Below, piece by piece: positions 46,458-55,510 of a stretch of 64,000 nt of DNA (positions within the stretch are counted from its first letter, which is position 1; each line of letters starts with the position of its first letter). A model generated the notes under the pieces. The model searched no databases and was not told where the DNA came from. It worked only from the letters and a program-made list of their open reading frames with translations. The DNA is taken from contig NZ_SODU01000002.1 in assembly GCF_004366075.1 (NCBI RefSeq), positions 1,488,758-1,552,757 on the forward strand, given 5' to 3'. The translations under genes and the position numbers were made by a program. This DNA is from Kribbella pratensis (GTDB lineage Bacteria; Actinomycetota; Actinomycetes; Propionibacteriales; Kribbellaceae).

Positions 46458-46802
46458 TTACAGCGGGCGAGGGCCTCGGCGGCGGCGGATGGCGCCCCAG
46501 CCGCCGCGGCCACGGCCGGTGGCGGCGCGGAGAGCGGGACGGGCGTCCACCAGGTACACGGCGGAGGCGACGATGCCGATCAGGCCGAAGAAGCTCAGCC
46601 AGCCCTGGAACACCTGACTCAGCGTGAACACCACCAGGATCAGCACCCAGCCTGGCTTGGTGAGCTTGTCGGCGGCGATGAACACCGCCCGTGGCCGAAA
46701 GACCGCGTCGGCGAGCGCGACCAGCTTGATCGCAAGCAGCACCCACCAGACGACCGACAGCGGATCGTCGAACCCGGGGATCAGGCTCCGGAAGGTGATC
46801 AT
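46458..46802 (-). CDS. DUF2516 membrane protein
   Basis: A 114-residue protein with three hydrophobic helices (about 18-36, 52-70, 72-86) and the DUF2516 pattern RPRAVFIAADKLTKPGWVLIL, ending in an Arg/Gly-rich tail. TAGGCT (46809-46814, complement) lies 6 nt before the ATG, suggesting a leaderless mRNA. In mycobacteria the same order, HTH regulator, hbhA, DUF2516-like membrane protein, is seen (Rv0474-Rv0476 region). The function is unknown. Confidence 0.85.
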   Translation of the reverse strand: MITFRSLIPGFDDPLSVVWWVLLAIKLVALADAVFRPRAVFIAADKLTKPGWVLILVVFTLSQVFQGWLSFFGLIGIVASAVYLVDARPALRAATGRGRGGWGAIRRRRGPRPL

Positions 46803-46821
46803 GCTACGAGCCTAACCGACA

Positions 46822-46869
46822 GACCGGGCGGCCCACCTCTGCTCAGTCGCAGCTGTGGACCGCCCGGTC
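46822..46869 (-). terminator. Hairpin after the HbhA-like gene
   Basis: GACCGGGCGGCCCAC (46822-46836) pairs with 46855-46869 over 15 bp with one mismatch and an 18-nt loop. A small second stem TCACCC/GGGTGA (46877-46894) precedes it on the minus strand. It separates the HbhA-like gene from the DUF2516 promoter. Confidence 0.75.
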
Positions 46870-46923
46870 CCAGGATTCACCCGGAGGTGGGTGAGTCATT
46901 ACTGTCTGTCGTGACCAGGAAGC

Positions 46924-47469
46924 TCAGTCGCCGACCTTGTCCGCGGCCGACTCGGCAGCCTTGGCGGCGGCCTTCGCGGTCTTGCGGGCGCTGGTCGCGG
47001 TCGCCTTGACGTTGCGGGTCGCGCTCGTGGCGGTCTTCTTCGCGGTGGTGCGAGTGGCCTTGGCCTTGCTCACCGTGGTCTTGGCGGTGCTGACCAGGTC
47101 CTCGGTGGCCTGCTGGTGGCGGATCCGCTCGACCAGGTCCTTGCCGCGGCCGGCCAGGTCCTCGTAGGTCTCCTCGGCCTGGCCGAGGACGGTGGTGAAA
47201 CCGGCCTGCGCGGTCTTCGGGAGCTCACGCAGCTTGGCCGGGGCGGTGCGCGCGTCGGCGACGATCGCCTCGAAGCGCTTGGTCAGCTCGGCCTGCGCCT
47301 TGGTCAGCTCCTTGGTGAGCCCCTGAGCGAGCTCGGTCTGCAGGTTCTTCTGGTCGAGCTTGGCGAACCGGGCGGTCACGTCCTCGCCGACGGCGCGGAC
47401 CTTCTCGACCGCGAGGTCGCCGGCGCCGGCGATCGCGTAGAACGGGGTAACAGGCGTACGGGTAGCCAT
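46924..47469 (-). CDS. Heparin-binding hemagglutinin-like coiled-coil protein
   Basis: A 181-residue protein organised like mycobacterial HbhA: a short N-terminal segment (TPFYAIAGAGDLAVEKVR), a helical coiled coil (about 20-120) and a Lys/Ala/Thr-rich C-terminal tail (about 128-181, KKTATSATRNVKATAT and similar). There is no signal peptide. In mycobacteria the Lys-rich tail binds sulfated sugars and the protein also associates with lipid bodies; in a soil organism a lipid-droplet or envelope-linked role is more likely. GAGGAG precedes the ATG. The XRE regulator is encoded 34 bp upstream. Confidence 0.85.
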   Translation of the reverse strand: MATRTPVTPFYAIAGAGDLAVEKVRAVGEDVTARFAKLDQKNLQTELAQGLTKELTKAQAELTKRFEAIVADARTAPAKLRELPKTAQAGFTTVLGQAEETYEDLAGRGKDLVERIRHQQATEDLVSTAKTTVSKAKATRTTAKKTATSATRNVKATATSARKTAKAAAKAAESAADKVGD

Positions 47470-47503
47470 CAGGCTTCTCCTCGGGTGTTTTCAGCAGGTT
47501 CGT

Positions 47504-47932
47504 TCAGTCGGTGCTGCGTTTGCGAGCCGTGGACTTCTTCGCTGGGGGCTCTTCAGGGGTGTTCTCGCGGACGAACGACGTGTAGACGTCCAGCAGCACG
47601 CGCTTCTGGCGCTCGGTCAGTGCGGGGTCGAGCAGGACGGCGTCGACCACACCCGTGCCCTGCCGGCCGCCATCGGCGTCGTCGTCCGGATCGAGAATGC
47701 CGGCCCGTACGTAGAGGGTCTCCGCGGAGATCCGCAACGCCTTCGCGAGTTGCTGCAGTACGTCGGCCGACGGCTTCCGCAGGCCGCGCTCGATCTGGCT
47801 CAGGTACGGGTTCGACACTCCGGCCAAGTCGGACAACTGCCGCAACGACAGCTGCGCGTGCCGCCGCTGCTCGGCGAGGTACTCCCCGACGGAGCCCACC
47901 GCCCCAGCCGCCCGATCACTCAACTTGGCCAT
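47504..47932 (-). CDS. XRE-family regulator of the hbhA-like gene
   Basis: A 142-residue protein with an HTH_3 domain (about 17-72; LSLRQLSDLAGVSNPYLSQIERGLRKPS) and a Lys/Arg/Ser-rich end. The same regulator/hbhA gene order exists in mycobacteria (Rv0474-hbhA). Upstream lie three alternating GCAAGC/GCTTGC half-sites, so autoregulation is likely. The two genes are probably one transcript. Confidence 0.88.
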   Translation of the reverse strand: MAKLSDRAAGAVGSVGEYLAEQRRHAQLSLRQLSDLAGVSNPYLSQIERGLRKPSADVLQQLAKALRISAETLYVRAGILDPDDDADGGRQGTGVVDAVLLDPALTERQKRVLLDVYTSFVRENTPEEPPAKKSTARKRSTD

Positions 47933-47947
47933 ACCCTCAGTGTGCTA

Positions 47948-47970
47948 GCAAGCTGCTTGCAATTGCAAGC
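47948..47970. promoter_or_regulatory. Alternating-palindrome operator of the XRE-hbhA operon
   Basis: Three half-sites, GCAAGC (47948-47953), GCTTGC (47955-47960) and GCAAGC (47965-47970), make two overlapping perfect palindromes: GCAAGCTGCTTGC and GCTTGCAATTGCAAGC. They lie 16-38 bp before the regulator's ATG, overlapping where the promoter must be (TAGCAC is a possible -10). Confidence 0.7.
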
Positions 47971-48013
47971 ACCCACCCCGTGAGCCGCCTCACTCGTGTC
48001 CCGGGCAACTGGC

Positions 48014-48763
48014 TCAGGACTCGCGGTGGACCTTGTGCTGGGCGGCTTGGGCTCGGGGGCGGACCGTGATGCGGTCGATGTTGACGTGGGCTGGGCGAGT
48101 CGCGATCCAGGCGACGATGTCGGCGACGTCCTCAGAAGTCAGGGGCTCCCGTACGCCGGCGTACACGGCGTCGGCCTTGGACTGGTCGCCGTTGAAGCGG
48201 GTCAGGGCGAAGCCTTCGCTCCGGACCATGCCGGGGGCGATCTCGCTGACCCGGACCGGCTGGTCGTACAGCTCCAGGCGGAGCGTGTCGACGACGGCCT
48301 TCGCGCCGTGCTTCGCAGCGACGTACCCGCCGCCGCCCTCGTACGCGACCTGGCCGGCCGTCGACCCCATCACGATGATCGTGCCGCGCCCGGCGATCAG
48401 TGCCGGAAGCAACGACTTGGTGACCGCGGCGACCGCGATCACGTTCACCTCGTACATCCGCCGCCAGGCGTCCAGATCGGCGTCGGCCACCGGCTCCAGA
48501 CCGAACGCCCCGCCGGCGTTGTTCACCAGCACCTGCAGCTCGTCCCCGACCGCCGCGGTGAGTGCGGCGACGTCCTCGGCGGACGTGACGTCGCACTGCA
48601 CCGCGCGGCCGTCGATCTCCTTGGCCAGCGCCTCGATCCGGTCCAGCCGCCGCGCGGCGCAGATCACCTCGAACCCCTCACGGGCGAGGTACCGCGCCGA
48701 CGCGGCCCCGATCCCGCTGCTAGCACCCGTCACCACGGCCAACCGACGATCGCTCGAAGTCAT
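48014..48763 (-). CDS. Short-chain dehydrogenase/reductase
   Basis: A 249-residue classical SDR. TGASSGIGAASA binds the cofactor dinucleotide, NNAGG is kept, and the catalytic residues are Ser in VMGSTAG and Tyr/Lys in YVAAK. CAARRLDRIEAL after strand beta-2 (Arg pair) favours NADP(H). The ATG overlaps the upstream membrane-protein stop by 4 bp (ATGA). It is the last gene of an operon with another SDR and a membrane protein; substrate unknown. Confidence 0.93.
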   Translation of the reverse strand: MTSSDRRLAVVTGASSGIGAASARYLAREGFEVICAARRLDRIEALAKEIDGRAVQCDVTSAEDVAALTAAVGDELQVLVNNAGGAFGLEPVADADLDAWRRMYEVNVIAVAAVTKSLLPALIAGRGTIIVMGSTAGQVAYEGGGGYVAAKHGAKAVVDTLRLELYDQPVRVSEIAPGMVRSEGFALTRFNGDQSKADAVYAGVREPLTSEDVADIVAWIATRPAHVNIDRITVRPRAQAAQHKVHRES

Positions 48764-49755
48764 ACCCCAAGTTTCTCAAAAGCCTCGGTGTGCTCGGCCG
48801 GGAGTCTCATGGGCCGTCGGGCTGACGCGATCACTCCGGCGAGCGCGACCAGACTCACCGCCAGGAACCCGCCCAGCAGACCAAGCGTCTGTACGTCGGG
48901 GTGGATCAAAGCCTGCCCGCGGAACGCCTGCACCGCCACGGTGATCATCACGCCGGTGTACCCGAACGCCGCGACGCCGACCAGGCGGTGGCGGACGCGC
49001 TCCGGCCGCAGCCACTCGACCCGCGCGGCCAGCACGCTCAGCGCGAGGACCGTCAGCAGCAGGAAGTGGATCGCGTGCAGTCCGACGAAGTGCGGGATCC
49101 GCAGGTCGCCACCGACAGTGCTCCAGTTCGTCAACGGCATACCAGGCCCGCCCACCTCGACGCCGATACCGTGGCTGCCTGCCAACGTGACCGGGTGACC
49201 GTACGCGTCCGTGACCTCTTGACGCTGACCCTGCGAGCCGACCAGGTAGAACGCGAGTGCCATACCGGCGACCGCCAGCCCGATGCCGACCCGGATTGCC
49301 CGGTTCAGCGGGGCGTCGCCGATCCGCTGGAACAGCAGCATGATCGCGACCACCAGACTGGCGCCGAACAGCCCCATGACCCCTGACATGAAGACCTTCT
49401 GCCCGACCTGGTTGAACGTGTCGGAGTTGTCGTTGAAGTGGCTGAACGTCCCGCGCGCGGCCTGTACGGCGATGAACCCGACGTCGACGATCCCGGTGAT
49501 CGCGAACACGGTGCCGGTCCACCAGCCGAAGCGTTTCGCCTTACGCAGCTTGGAGAGCAGCCACGCGAGCGTCGCGCCGTACAGGACGAACGACAGGCCG
49601 AACTTGAACGGCTTGAGCCACACGGACTCGTGGAGGATCTCCCGGCCGTCGACCGCGAGACCGATGCCTGCGGTCAGGACGAGACCGGACATGACGAGCA
49701 CCATCAGCATCAGCGGGCGATGCCAGGACTTCACTTCTTCGAGGACTGTACGCAT
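48760..49755 (-). CDS. Seven- to eight-helix membrane protein, unknown function
   Basis: A 331-residue polytopic membrane protein, starting MRTVLEEVKSWHRPLML and with about eight helices. Conserved-looking loops include WLKPFKFGLSF, HFNDNSDTFNQVGQ and GLHAIHFLLL; buried His and Asp/Asn residues could bind a cofactor or ion. No family is recognised. ATG 49755 is used because it starts just before the first helix; a GTG at 49839 that overlaps the SDR stop (GTGA) would add 28 residues and is a real alternative. Confidence 0.72.
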   Translation of the reverse strand: MRTVLEEVKSWHRPLMLMVLVMSGLVLTAGIGLAVDGREILHESVWLKPFKFGLSFVLYGATLAWLLSKLRKAKRFGWWTGTVFAITGIVDVGFIAVQAARGTFSHFNDNSDTFNQVGQKVFMSGVMGLFGASLVVAIMLLFQRIGDAPLNRAIRVGIGLAVAGMALAFYLVGSQGQRQEVTDAYGHPVTLAGSHGIGVEVGGPGMPLTNWSTVGGDLRIPHFVGLHAIHFLLLTVLALSVLAARVEWLRPERVRHRLVGVAAFGYTGVMITVAVQAFRGQALIHPDVQTLGLLGGFLAVSLVALAGVIASARRPMRLPAEHTEAFEKLGV

Positions 49756-49835
49756 GTGTTCAATGCTTTCGGCGGACGGCCCGGACCACAGTGGGCCGAG
49801 TCCGCCAATGGGGGTGGACGTAGACCCACCAAACG

Positions 49836-50579
49836 TCACGCCTGGCGGGTCGGTAGCGCGATGATCTGGCGGAGGTTGACCTCCCGCCGCCGGCTCACCG
49901 TGAACGTGACGACGTCGGCGATGTCCTCCGCGTGCAGCGCGCCGATCTGCTCGTTCATCGAGGCGATCAGCTCCTGACCCGGGGCGTCCAGGTGCGTCGC
50001 CAGTTCGGTGTCGGTCAGCCCGGGCTCGAGGTTCGTCACGCGGACGTCGTACGGCGAGAGGTCGGCGCGCAACGATGCGGACAGGTGCGTCAGCGCTGCC
50101 TTCGTCGCGCCGTAGACGGCGTACCCGGGGAAGACGACGTGCGCCCCGATCGACGAGATGTTCACCAGGTCGGCGGTGCGCCCCGCCTCGGCTGCCGCGA
50201 TCAGGTCGGGTGTGAAGGCCCGGACCAGTCGCAGTACGCCGGTCAGGTTGGTGTCGATCATCCGGGTCCAGTCGTCGAGGCGCCCGTCCGCGATCGGCGC
50301 GGCCAGCATCACGCCCGCGGCATTCACGACCAGGTCGACGCTGCCGAGCCGCTCGTGGATCCGTGCGACTCCGGCGTCCGCGGAGTCCTGCGAGGTGACG
50401 TTCAGGCCGACGCCGAAGGTCCGCGGTCCGAGCTTGCCGGCCAGGTCGTCGAGGCGGTCCTGCCGCCGCGCGACCAGCGCGACCGCGGCGCCGGCCTCGG
50501 CCAGTTGGGTGGCGATCGCGGCCCCGATACCGCTCGCGGCGCCGGTGACCACTGCCTTGCGAATCTGTAGATCAGTCAT
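49836..50579 (-). CDS. Short-chain dehydrogenase/reductase
   Basis: A 247-residue SDR with cofactor motif TGAASGIGAAIA, NAAG, catalytic Ser in NISSIGAHV and Tyr/Lys in YGATK. VARRQDRLDDLAG suggests NADP(H) preference. It is first in the operon with the membrane protein and the second SDR, and divergent from an XRE/MmyB-type regulator that likely controls it. Many such regulator/SDR pairs respond to small electrophilic or fatty compounds, but no substrate is implied here. Confidence 0.92.
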   Translation of the reverse strand: MTDLQIRKAVVTGAASGIGAAIATQLAEAGAAVALVARRQDRLDDLAGKLGPRTFGVGLNVTSQDSADAGVARIHERLGSVDLVVNAAGVMLAAPIADGRLDDWTRMIDTNLTGVLRLVRAFTPDLIAAAEAGRTADLVNISSIGAHVVFPGYAVYGATKAALTHLSASLRADLSPYDVRVTNLEPGLTDTELATHLDAPGQELIASMNEQIGALHAEDIADVVTFTVSRRREVNLRQIIALPTRQA

Positions 50580-50628
50580 GTCACCGATCGTGGAGCGGTC
50601 GCGGAGGCTTACCCAGTGGTCTGCTGAG

Positions 50629-50649
50629 CCTGGTTCTGCCAGGACCAGG
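50629..50649. promoter_or_regulatory. Candidate operator between the SDR operon and the XRE gene
   Basis: CCTGGT (50629-50634) and ACCAGG (50644-50649) form an inverted repeat with a nested CCTGG/CCAGG pair in the 103-bp divergent region. This fits a dimeric HTH regulator controlling both sides. Confidence 0.45.
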
Positions 50650-50682
50650 TTGCGGTTCCGGGCGGCCTGGATACTGGAGGGC

Positions 50683-51561
50683 ATGGATCGTCGCGCGGAG
50701 CTGACCGAGTTCCTCACCTCACGCCGTGCGCGGGTGCGGCCCGAGGACCTCGGCATCAAGGTGTACGGCGGGCGACGCCGAGTCCCCGGCCTGCGCCGCG
50801 AGGAGCTCGCCCAGGCGGCCGGCGTCAGCGCCGACTACTACGTCCGCCTCGAACAGGGCCGCGCCGAGAACGTGTCCCAGGAGATCCTGGACGCCGTCGC
50901 CGACGTCCTCAAGTTGACCGAGGACGAGCAGAAACACCTTGCTCTGCTGGCGAAACCGGCTCGTCGGCGGGCGAAACGGCGTACGGCGCAGCGGATGCGA
51001 CCCGGCCTGCAACGGCTGCTCGACTCGATGACCGACGTACCGGCGTTCGTCCTCGGTCGCCGGATGGACGTCCTGGGGTGGAACCGGCTCGCCGCGGCCC
51101 TGATCGCGGACTTCGACAGCATGGACCCCAAGGACCGCAACATTCCGCGGATGGTCTTCCTCGATCCGGCGTCGCGCGACTTCTACCCGGACTGGGACGC
51201 GGTCGCGGAGGAGACCGTCGGCTACCTGCGGCTGTACGCCGGCCGCTACCCGGACGACCCGGAACTCGCCGAGCTGATCGGGGAACTGTCCATCCGGAGT
51301 CCTGAGTTCCGCGTGCTGTGGGCACGGCACGACGTGAAGGACAAGACCTTCGGGACGAAGACGCAGCACCACTCACTCGTCGGCGACATCACCGTGGGGT
51401 ACGAGACCCTGCAGCCTCCCGGCGAGCCGGACCAGCTGCTGGTCACCTACACCGTCGATCCCGGGTCGCCGTCCGAGCAGAATCTGCGGCTGCTGGCCAG
51501 CTGGACGGCGGCGGATAGGGAGAAGTCCCGATTCCCGGCCGAAGCCCCGGAGTTACCCTGA
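50683..51561 (+). CDS. XRE/MmyB-type transcriptional regulator
   Basis: A 292-residue regulator with an N-terminal HTH (about 36-92; [42 protein letters not shown]) and a C-terminal MmyB-like ligand-binding domain ([21 protein letters not shown], then [25 protein letters not shown] split by a turn) of the PAS-like type known to bind fatty acids. It is divergent from the SDR operon. GATACT 7 nt before the ATG suggests a short or absent leader. The mshA promoter overlaps its 3' end. Confidence 0.9.
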   Translation: MDRRAELTEFLTSRRARVRPEDLGIKVYGGRRRVPGLRREELAQAAGVSADYYVRLEQGRAENVSQEILDAVADVLKLTEDEQKHLALLAKPARRRAKRRTAQRMRPGLQRLLDSMTDVPAFVLGRRMDVLGWNRLAAALIADFDSMDPKDRNIPRMVFLDPASRDFYPDWDAVAEETVGYLRLYAGRYPDDPELAELIGELSIRSPEFRVLWARHDVKDKTFGTKTQHHSLVGDITVGYETLQPPGEPDQLLVTYTVDPGSPSEQNLRLLASWTAADREKSRFPAEAPELP

Positions 51562-51565
51562 CCGG

Positions 51566-52855
51566 GTGACCGATTCCCCCGACCGTCCACTCCGGCGGGT
51601 TGCGATGATCAGCCTGCACACCTCACCGCTCGACCAGCCGGGGACCGGGGACGCCGGCGGGATGAACGTGTACGTCGTGGAGCTCTCCAAGCAACTGGCC
51701 GGCCTGGGGATCGAGGTCGACGTCTTCACCCGGGCGACCGCCTCGGCACTGCCGGCCCGGGTCGAGCTGATGCCCGGCGTGATGGTCCGCAACGTCGCCG
51801 CCGGCCCGTACGAGGGCCTGACGAAGAACGAGCTCCCCGCCCAGTTGTGCACGTTCGCCCGTGCCGTCCTGCGCGCCGAGGCGATCCACGAGCCCGGCTG
51901 GTACGACGTGATCCACTCGCACTACTGGTTGTCCGGCCAGGTCGGCCTGCTCGCCCGCGATCGTTGGGCGGTCCCACTGGTCCACACCATGCACACGATG
52001 GCCAAGGTGAAGAACGCCAGCCTCGCGGACGACGACGTACCCGAGCCGCCCGCGCGGCTGATCGGTGAGGAGCAGGTCGTCGAGGCCGCGGATCGGCTGC
52101 TGGCCAACACCGACGACGAGGCCCGCGAGCTGATCGACCTGTACGGCGCCCGGCCCGCGAAGGTCGGGGTGGTGAATCCGGGGGTCGATCTGGAGCTCTT
52201 CAGTCCCGGCTCGCAGATGGCCGCGCGACAGGAGGTCGGGTTGCCGGCCGATGCCGTCGTACTGGCGTTCGTCGGCCGGATCCAGCCGTTGAAGGCGCCC
52301 GATCTGCTGATCCGGGCGGCGGCGCGGATGCTCGAGCGGGACCCGTCGCTGCGGTCGCGGCTGGTGGTCGCGATCATCGGCGGGCCGTCGGGCAACGGGA
52401 TGGAGCACCCGGAGTCGCACGCCGAGCTGGCGCGGGCGCTCGGGATCGACGACGTGACCCGGTTCGTGAAGCCGATGGAGCGCGCTCGGCTGGCCGACTG
52501 GTACCGGGCGGCGTCCGTCGTGTGTGTCCCGTCGTACTCGGAGTCCTTCGGGCTGGTCGCGCTGGAGGCCCAGGCCTGCGGTACGCCGGTGGTCGCGGCG
52601 GCTGTCGGCGGTCTGAGTACGGCGGTGCTGGACGGGCGGACCGGGTTCCTGGTGCGCGGGCACGCGGTGGACGACTTCGCCGACGCGCTGGCGCGGATCG
52701 CGACGGATCCGGCCGTCCGCGAGAGCATGAGCCACGCGGCGGTCGGGCACGCACGGGGGTTCGGCTGGGAGCTGACCGCGCGGAAGACGCTGGCGGCGTA
52801 CCGGACCGCCGCGGAGACGATGGCGACGGAGATCGCCGCGGAGGTAGCCGGGTGA
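51566..52855 (+). CDS. mshA: D-inositol-3-phosphate glycosyltransferase
   Basis: It transfers GlcNAc from UDP-GlcNAc to 1-L-myo-inositol 1-phosphate, the first step of mycothiol synthesis. The 429-residue GT4 enzyme has [20 protein letters not shown] (split over residues 15-34), the acceptor-site [19 protein letters not shown] and the donor-site [26 protein letters not shown] (51554-51559), overlapping the end of the previous gene, lies 6 nt before the GTG, so a leaderless mRNA is expected. mshA-ybjN-gpmA-senX3-regX3 follow in mycobacterial order. Confidence 0.96.
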   Translation: MTDSPDRPLRRVAMISLHTSPLDQPGTGDAGGMNVYVVELSKQLAGLGIEVDVFTRATASALPARVELMPGVMVRNVAAGPYEGLTKNELPAQLCTFARAVLRAEAIHEPGWYDVIHSHYWLSGQVGLLARDRWAVPLVHTMHTMAKVKNASLADDDVPEPPARLIGEEQVVEAADRLLANTDDEARELIDLYGARPAKVGVVNPGVDLELFSPGSQMAARQEVGLPADAVVLAFVGRIQPLKAPDLLIRAAARMLERDPSLRSRLVVAIIGGPSGNGMEHPESHAELARALGIDDVTRFVKPMERARLADWYRAASVVCVPSYSESFGLVALEAQACGTPVVAAAVGGLSTAVLDGRTGFLVRGHAVDDFADALARIATDPAVRESMSHAAVGHARGFGWELTARKTLAAYRTAAETMATEIAAEVAG

Positions 52856-53340
52856 GAGTTTCTGCGGCGGACGTGATCCGCCAGGTGCTGACCGAGAACG
52901 AGCTCGAGTTCACCGAGAGTGAGCCGGGCGTCTTCAGCGCGGACCTGCCGGGGGAGCGGAAGCTGAAGACCACGGTCTCGCTGACGGTCGGCGCGCAGGC
53001 GGTGCAGGTGCACGCGTTCGTCGCGCGGCACCCCGACGAGAACCATGCGGCCGTGTACCGGTGGCTGCTGGAGCGGAACCTGAAGATGTACGGCGTCGCG
53101 TTCGCCGTCGACCACTTGGGTGACATCCACCTGGACGGACGGGTCCCGCTGCACGCGATCACACCTGGTGAGGTCGATCGTTTGCTCGGGGCGGTGCTGG
53201 AGTACGCCGACTCGTCGTTCAACACGATCCTCGAACTGGGGTTCGCGTCGTCGATCCGGCGTGAGTACGAATGGCGAGTGTCGCGCGGCGAGTCCACCCG
53301 GAATCTGGACGCGTTCAAGGGCTGGCTGGAGCCTCGATAG
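52852..53340 (+). CDS. YbjN-domain protein
   Basis: A 162-residue protein of the YbjN/type III secretion chaperone-like family (Rv0487 type in mycobacteria). [28 protein letters not shown] contains the usual N-terminal helix and strand, split by a turn near residue 20, and [17 protein letters not shown] is typical. The GTG overlaps the mshA stop by 4 bp (GTGA), so it is translationally coupled. The molecular role is unknown; its location next to mshA is conserved in actinobacteria. Confidence 0.9.
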   Translation: MRVSAADVIRQVLTENELEFTESEPGVFSADLPGERKLKTTVSLTVGAQAVQVHAFVARHPDENHAAVYRWLLERNLKMYGVAFAVDHLGDIHLDGRVPLHAITPGEVDRLLGAVLEYADSSFNTILELGFASSIRREYEWRVSRGESTRNLDAFKGWLEPR

Positions 53341-53349
53341 CATGCGGGT

Positions 53350-54096
53350 ATGACCTATCGCCTGATCCTGCTCCGCCACGGCCACAGCGACTGGAACGCC
53401 AAGAACCTGTTCACCGGCTGGGTCGACGTCGACCTGAACGCCCAGGGTGTCGAGGAGGCGCACCGCGGCGGCCAGTTGCTGCTGGAGCGTGAACTGCTGC
53501 CCGACGTACTGCACACGTCGGTGCTGCGCCGCGCCATCCGTACCGCGAACATCGCGCTCGAGGAGGCCGGGCGCCAGTGGATCGACGTACGGCGCTCCTG
53601 GCGGCTGAACGAGCGGCACTACGGCGGCCTGCAGGGCAAGGACAAGAAGCAGACCCTCGAGGAGCTCGGCGAGGAGCAGTTCATGCTCTTCCGCCGCTCG
53701 TACGACACGCCGCCGCCGGCGATCGAGCGCGGCTCCGAGTACGACCAGGCCGGCGACCCGCGGTACGCCGGGCTGCCGCCGGAGATCCTGCCCGCGACCG
53801 AGTGCCTGAAGGACGTCGTCGAGCGGATGCTGCCCTACTGGTACGACGCGATCGTGCCGGACCTGCGCGCCGGCAAGACCGTCCTCGTCACCGCCCACGG
53901 CAACTCGCTCCGCGCCCTGGTCAAGCACCTCGACAACCTCGACGAGAAGACCATCGTCGGCCTGAACATCCCCACCGGTATCCCCCTGTACTACGAGCTC
54001 GACGACAACTTCAAGCCCGTCACCCCCGGCGGCGAATACCTCGACCCCGCCGCAGCCAAGGCCGCCATCGAAGCCGTCAAGAACCAGGGCCGCTGA
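53350..54096 (+). CDS. gpmA: 2,3-bisphosphoglycerate-dependent phosphoglycerate mutase
   Basis: It interconverts 3- and 2-phosphoglycerate in glycolysis. The 248-residue protein has the phospho-histidine motif [18 protein letters not shown] at the N-terminus, [19 protein letters not shown] and the second catalytic His in [19 protein letters not shown] (53338-53343) lies 6 nt before the ATG and its TAG is also the stop codon of the ybjN gene. No Shine-Dalgarno is present, so the promoter seems built into the junction and gives a leaderless mRNA. Confidence 0.97.
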   Translation: MTYRLILLRHGHSDWNAKNLFTGWVDVDLNAQGVEEAHRGGQLLLERELLPDVLHTSVLRRAIRTANIALEEAGRQWIDVRRSWRLNERHYGGLQGKDKKQTLEELGEEQFMLFRRSYDTPPPAIERGSEYDQAGDPRYAGLPPEILPATECLKDVVERMLPYWYDAIVPDLRAGKTVLVTAHGNSLRALVKHLDNLDEKTIVGLNIPTGIPLYYELDDNFKPVTPGGEYLDPAAAKAAIEAVKNQGR

Positions 54097-54313
54097 GCTC
54101 CTCGAGGTCGAGCGTGCGGAGGTAGTCGAGCCTGTCCCGCAGCTGGGAATTCTGGGCGACTACCTCCGGACTGCCTTCGAGCAGCGCAAGCTCGGACCGC
54201 TGCAGATACTTCATGTGCTGGTCCACGGCCTCGAGATGCGCACGCAACTCGAGGCCGCTCAACGCTGACACGTCGGTGTTGACCAGGCGGTCGGTCAGGG
54301 ATTCGTCGGGCAT
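54077..54313 (-). CDS. Small helical protein, unknown function (78 aa)
   Basis: A 78-residue, acidic, helix-rich protein ([21 protein letters not shown] split around residue 30; [16 protein letters not shown] near the end) that could form a coiled coil. TATCTT (54320-54325, complement) lies 6 nt before its ATG, which supports it as a real leaderless gene despite its small size. Its last 20 bp overlap gpmA convergently. The family is not recognised. Confidence 0.6.
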   Translation of the reverse strand: MPDESLTDRLVNTDVSALSGLELRAHLEAVDQHMKYLQRSELALLEGSPEVVAQNSQLRDRLDYLRTLDLEELSGPGS

Positions 54314-54346
54314 GGGGTGAAGATACGCGCCCGGCAGAAGTGGTGG

Positions 54347-55291
54347 TTACTCGCCGCGCATCGGGTCGTAGTGGTAGCCCAGGCGTACGGAGTTGACGCC
54401 GTTGAAGACGACGCCGGGGATCTTGCCGTAGCCGGTGAGGGCGGTGGCTGCGCCGTTCGCCTTGCTCATCGCATAGAGCGTGCCGGTCTGGGTGTTGTTG
54501 TCGACGCCAACGATGAGGACGCCGCCGCGGGTGCCGCAGTTCTCGACGACCAGCGACTCGAAGTTCTGCCAGCCGCCGCTGCGGATCCGCTTGAGGATCG
54601 GCTTGGTCGATGCAGCGACCGGGATCCGGACGGTCCACAGGGCACCCGCGGTCGTGGTCATCAACAGGGTGTCGTAGGTCATGGTCTCGCTGATGACCGT
54701 CATCGTCTTGAAGCCCTTGAAGCCAGGGAACGAGCCGAGGCCCCTGATGACGCCGCGGACGATCGAGTACCGGTACAGGCTGCCGTTGCTGTTCAGGCCG
54801 TACAGGTACGCGTGGCTCGGGCCGTCGACGCTGTCGTTCGACGTGGCGATGGTCTTGAAGCTCGTCCAGCCGCTGCCGACCTTCTTGAAGGTGGCGACCG
54901 GCGGGCGGTACGGGTACACGTAGGTGGTGTGCCGGTACAGGTTCCCGCCCTGCAGCAGCAGGCCGTAGTAGTAGAACTGGGTGCCCGCCGCGTTGGCGGC
55001 CATGTACCAGGTCGCGTTCGCGCGGGTGCCGACGAACTTGAACGACTCGTACGGCGCACCCTGCGGCGGCTTGCCGGCCAGGACGTCGGCTGCCTCCATG
55101 GTGCCGGCCGCGGTCGGGTAGCCGGTCGAGATCCCGCAGGCCTCGGTGGCAGCCTTCGCGGAGTTCGACTGCTTGGTCAGGTCGGACCACGGCTTCGGGT
55201 CGGTCTTGCCGGCGTTGGCAGGCGCAGAAACGACGGACGCAGCGAGCAGGCCCATCCCTGCCATCGCGAGGGCGAGTCGTTGCATTCGCAT
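54347..55291 (-). CDS. Secreted beta-propeller-like protein
   Basis: A 314-residue exported protein with a signal peptide (about 1-27, ANA). The rest consists of recurring beta-hairpin units built around YLYGLNSNGSLYRYS, QFYYYGLLLQGGNLYRHT and TLLMTTTAGALWTVRIP, suggestive of a five-bladed tachylectin-like propeller. There is a Cys pair (EACG, ENCG). GAGGA lies 7 nt before the ATG. It might bind sugars, as tachylectins do; that is inference only. Confidence 0.8.
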   Translation of the reverse strand: MRMQRLALAMAGMGLLAASVVSAPANAGKTDPKPWSDLTKQSNSAKAATEACGISTGYPTAAGTMEAADVLAGKPPQGAPYESFKFVGTRANATWYMAANAAGTQFYYYGLLLQGGNLYRHTTYVYPYRPPVATFKKVGSGWTSFKTIATSNDSVDGPSHAYLYGLNSNGSLYRYSIVRGVIRGLGSFPGFKGFKTMTVISETMTYDTLLMTTTAGALWTVRIPVAASTKPILKRIRSGGWQNFESLVVENCGTRGGVLIVGVDNNTQTGTLYAMSKANGAATALTGYGKIPGVVFNGVNSVRLGYHYDPMRGE

Positions 55292-55458
55292 AGCGAATCC
55301 TCTTTCACGAGATGTCTTCTCGGGGGCGGATCCGAGATCGGGTCACTTCCCGTCCCATCGCGCGCCGCACACCTCGCGTTACATCGATCACCGAACGTAA
55401 TCAGATCGAGATCCACCGCGTGCCGCAGGCGTGTGCTTTTGCCTCACGTCCACAGGAC

Positions 55459-55500
55459 AAAAAAGTAGCCCGCAGCAACTTTCTGGTTGCTGCGGGCTAC
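55459..55500 (-). terminator. Intrinsic terminator of phoU
   Basis: A perfect 14-bp stem (GTAGCCCGCAGCAA at 55465-55478, complement at 55487-55500) with an 8-nt loop, followed on the minus strand by six T residues (55464-55459). This is the most classical Rho-independent terminator of the window. Confidence 0.95.
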
Positions 55501-55510
55501 TTGTCGAACG

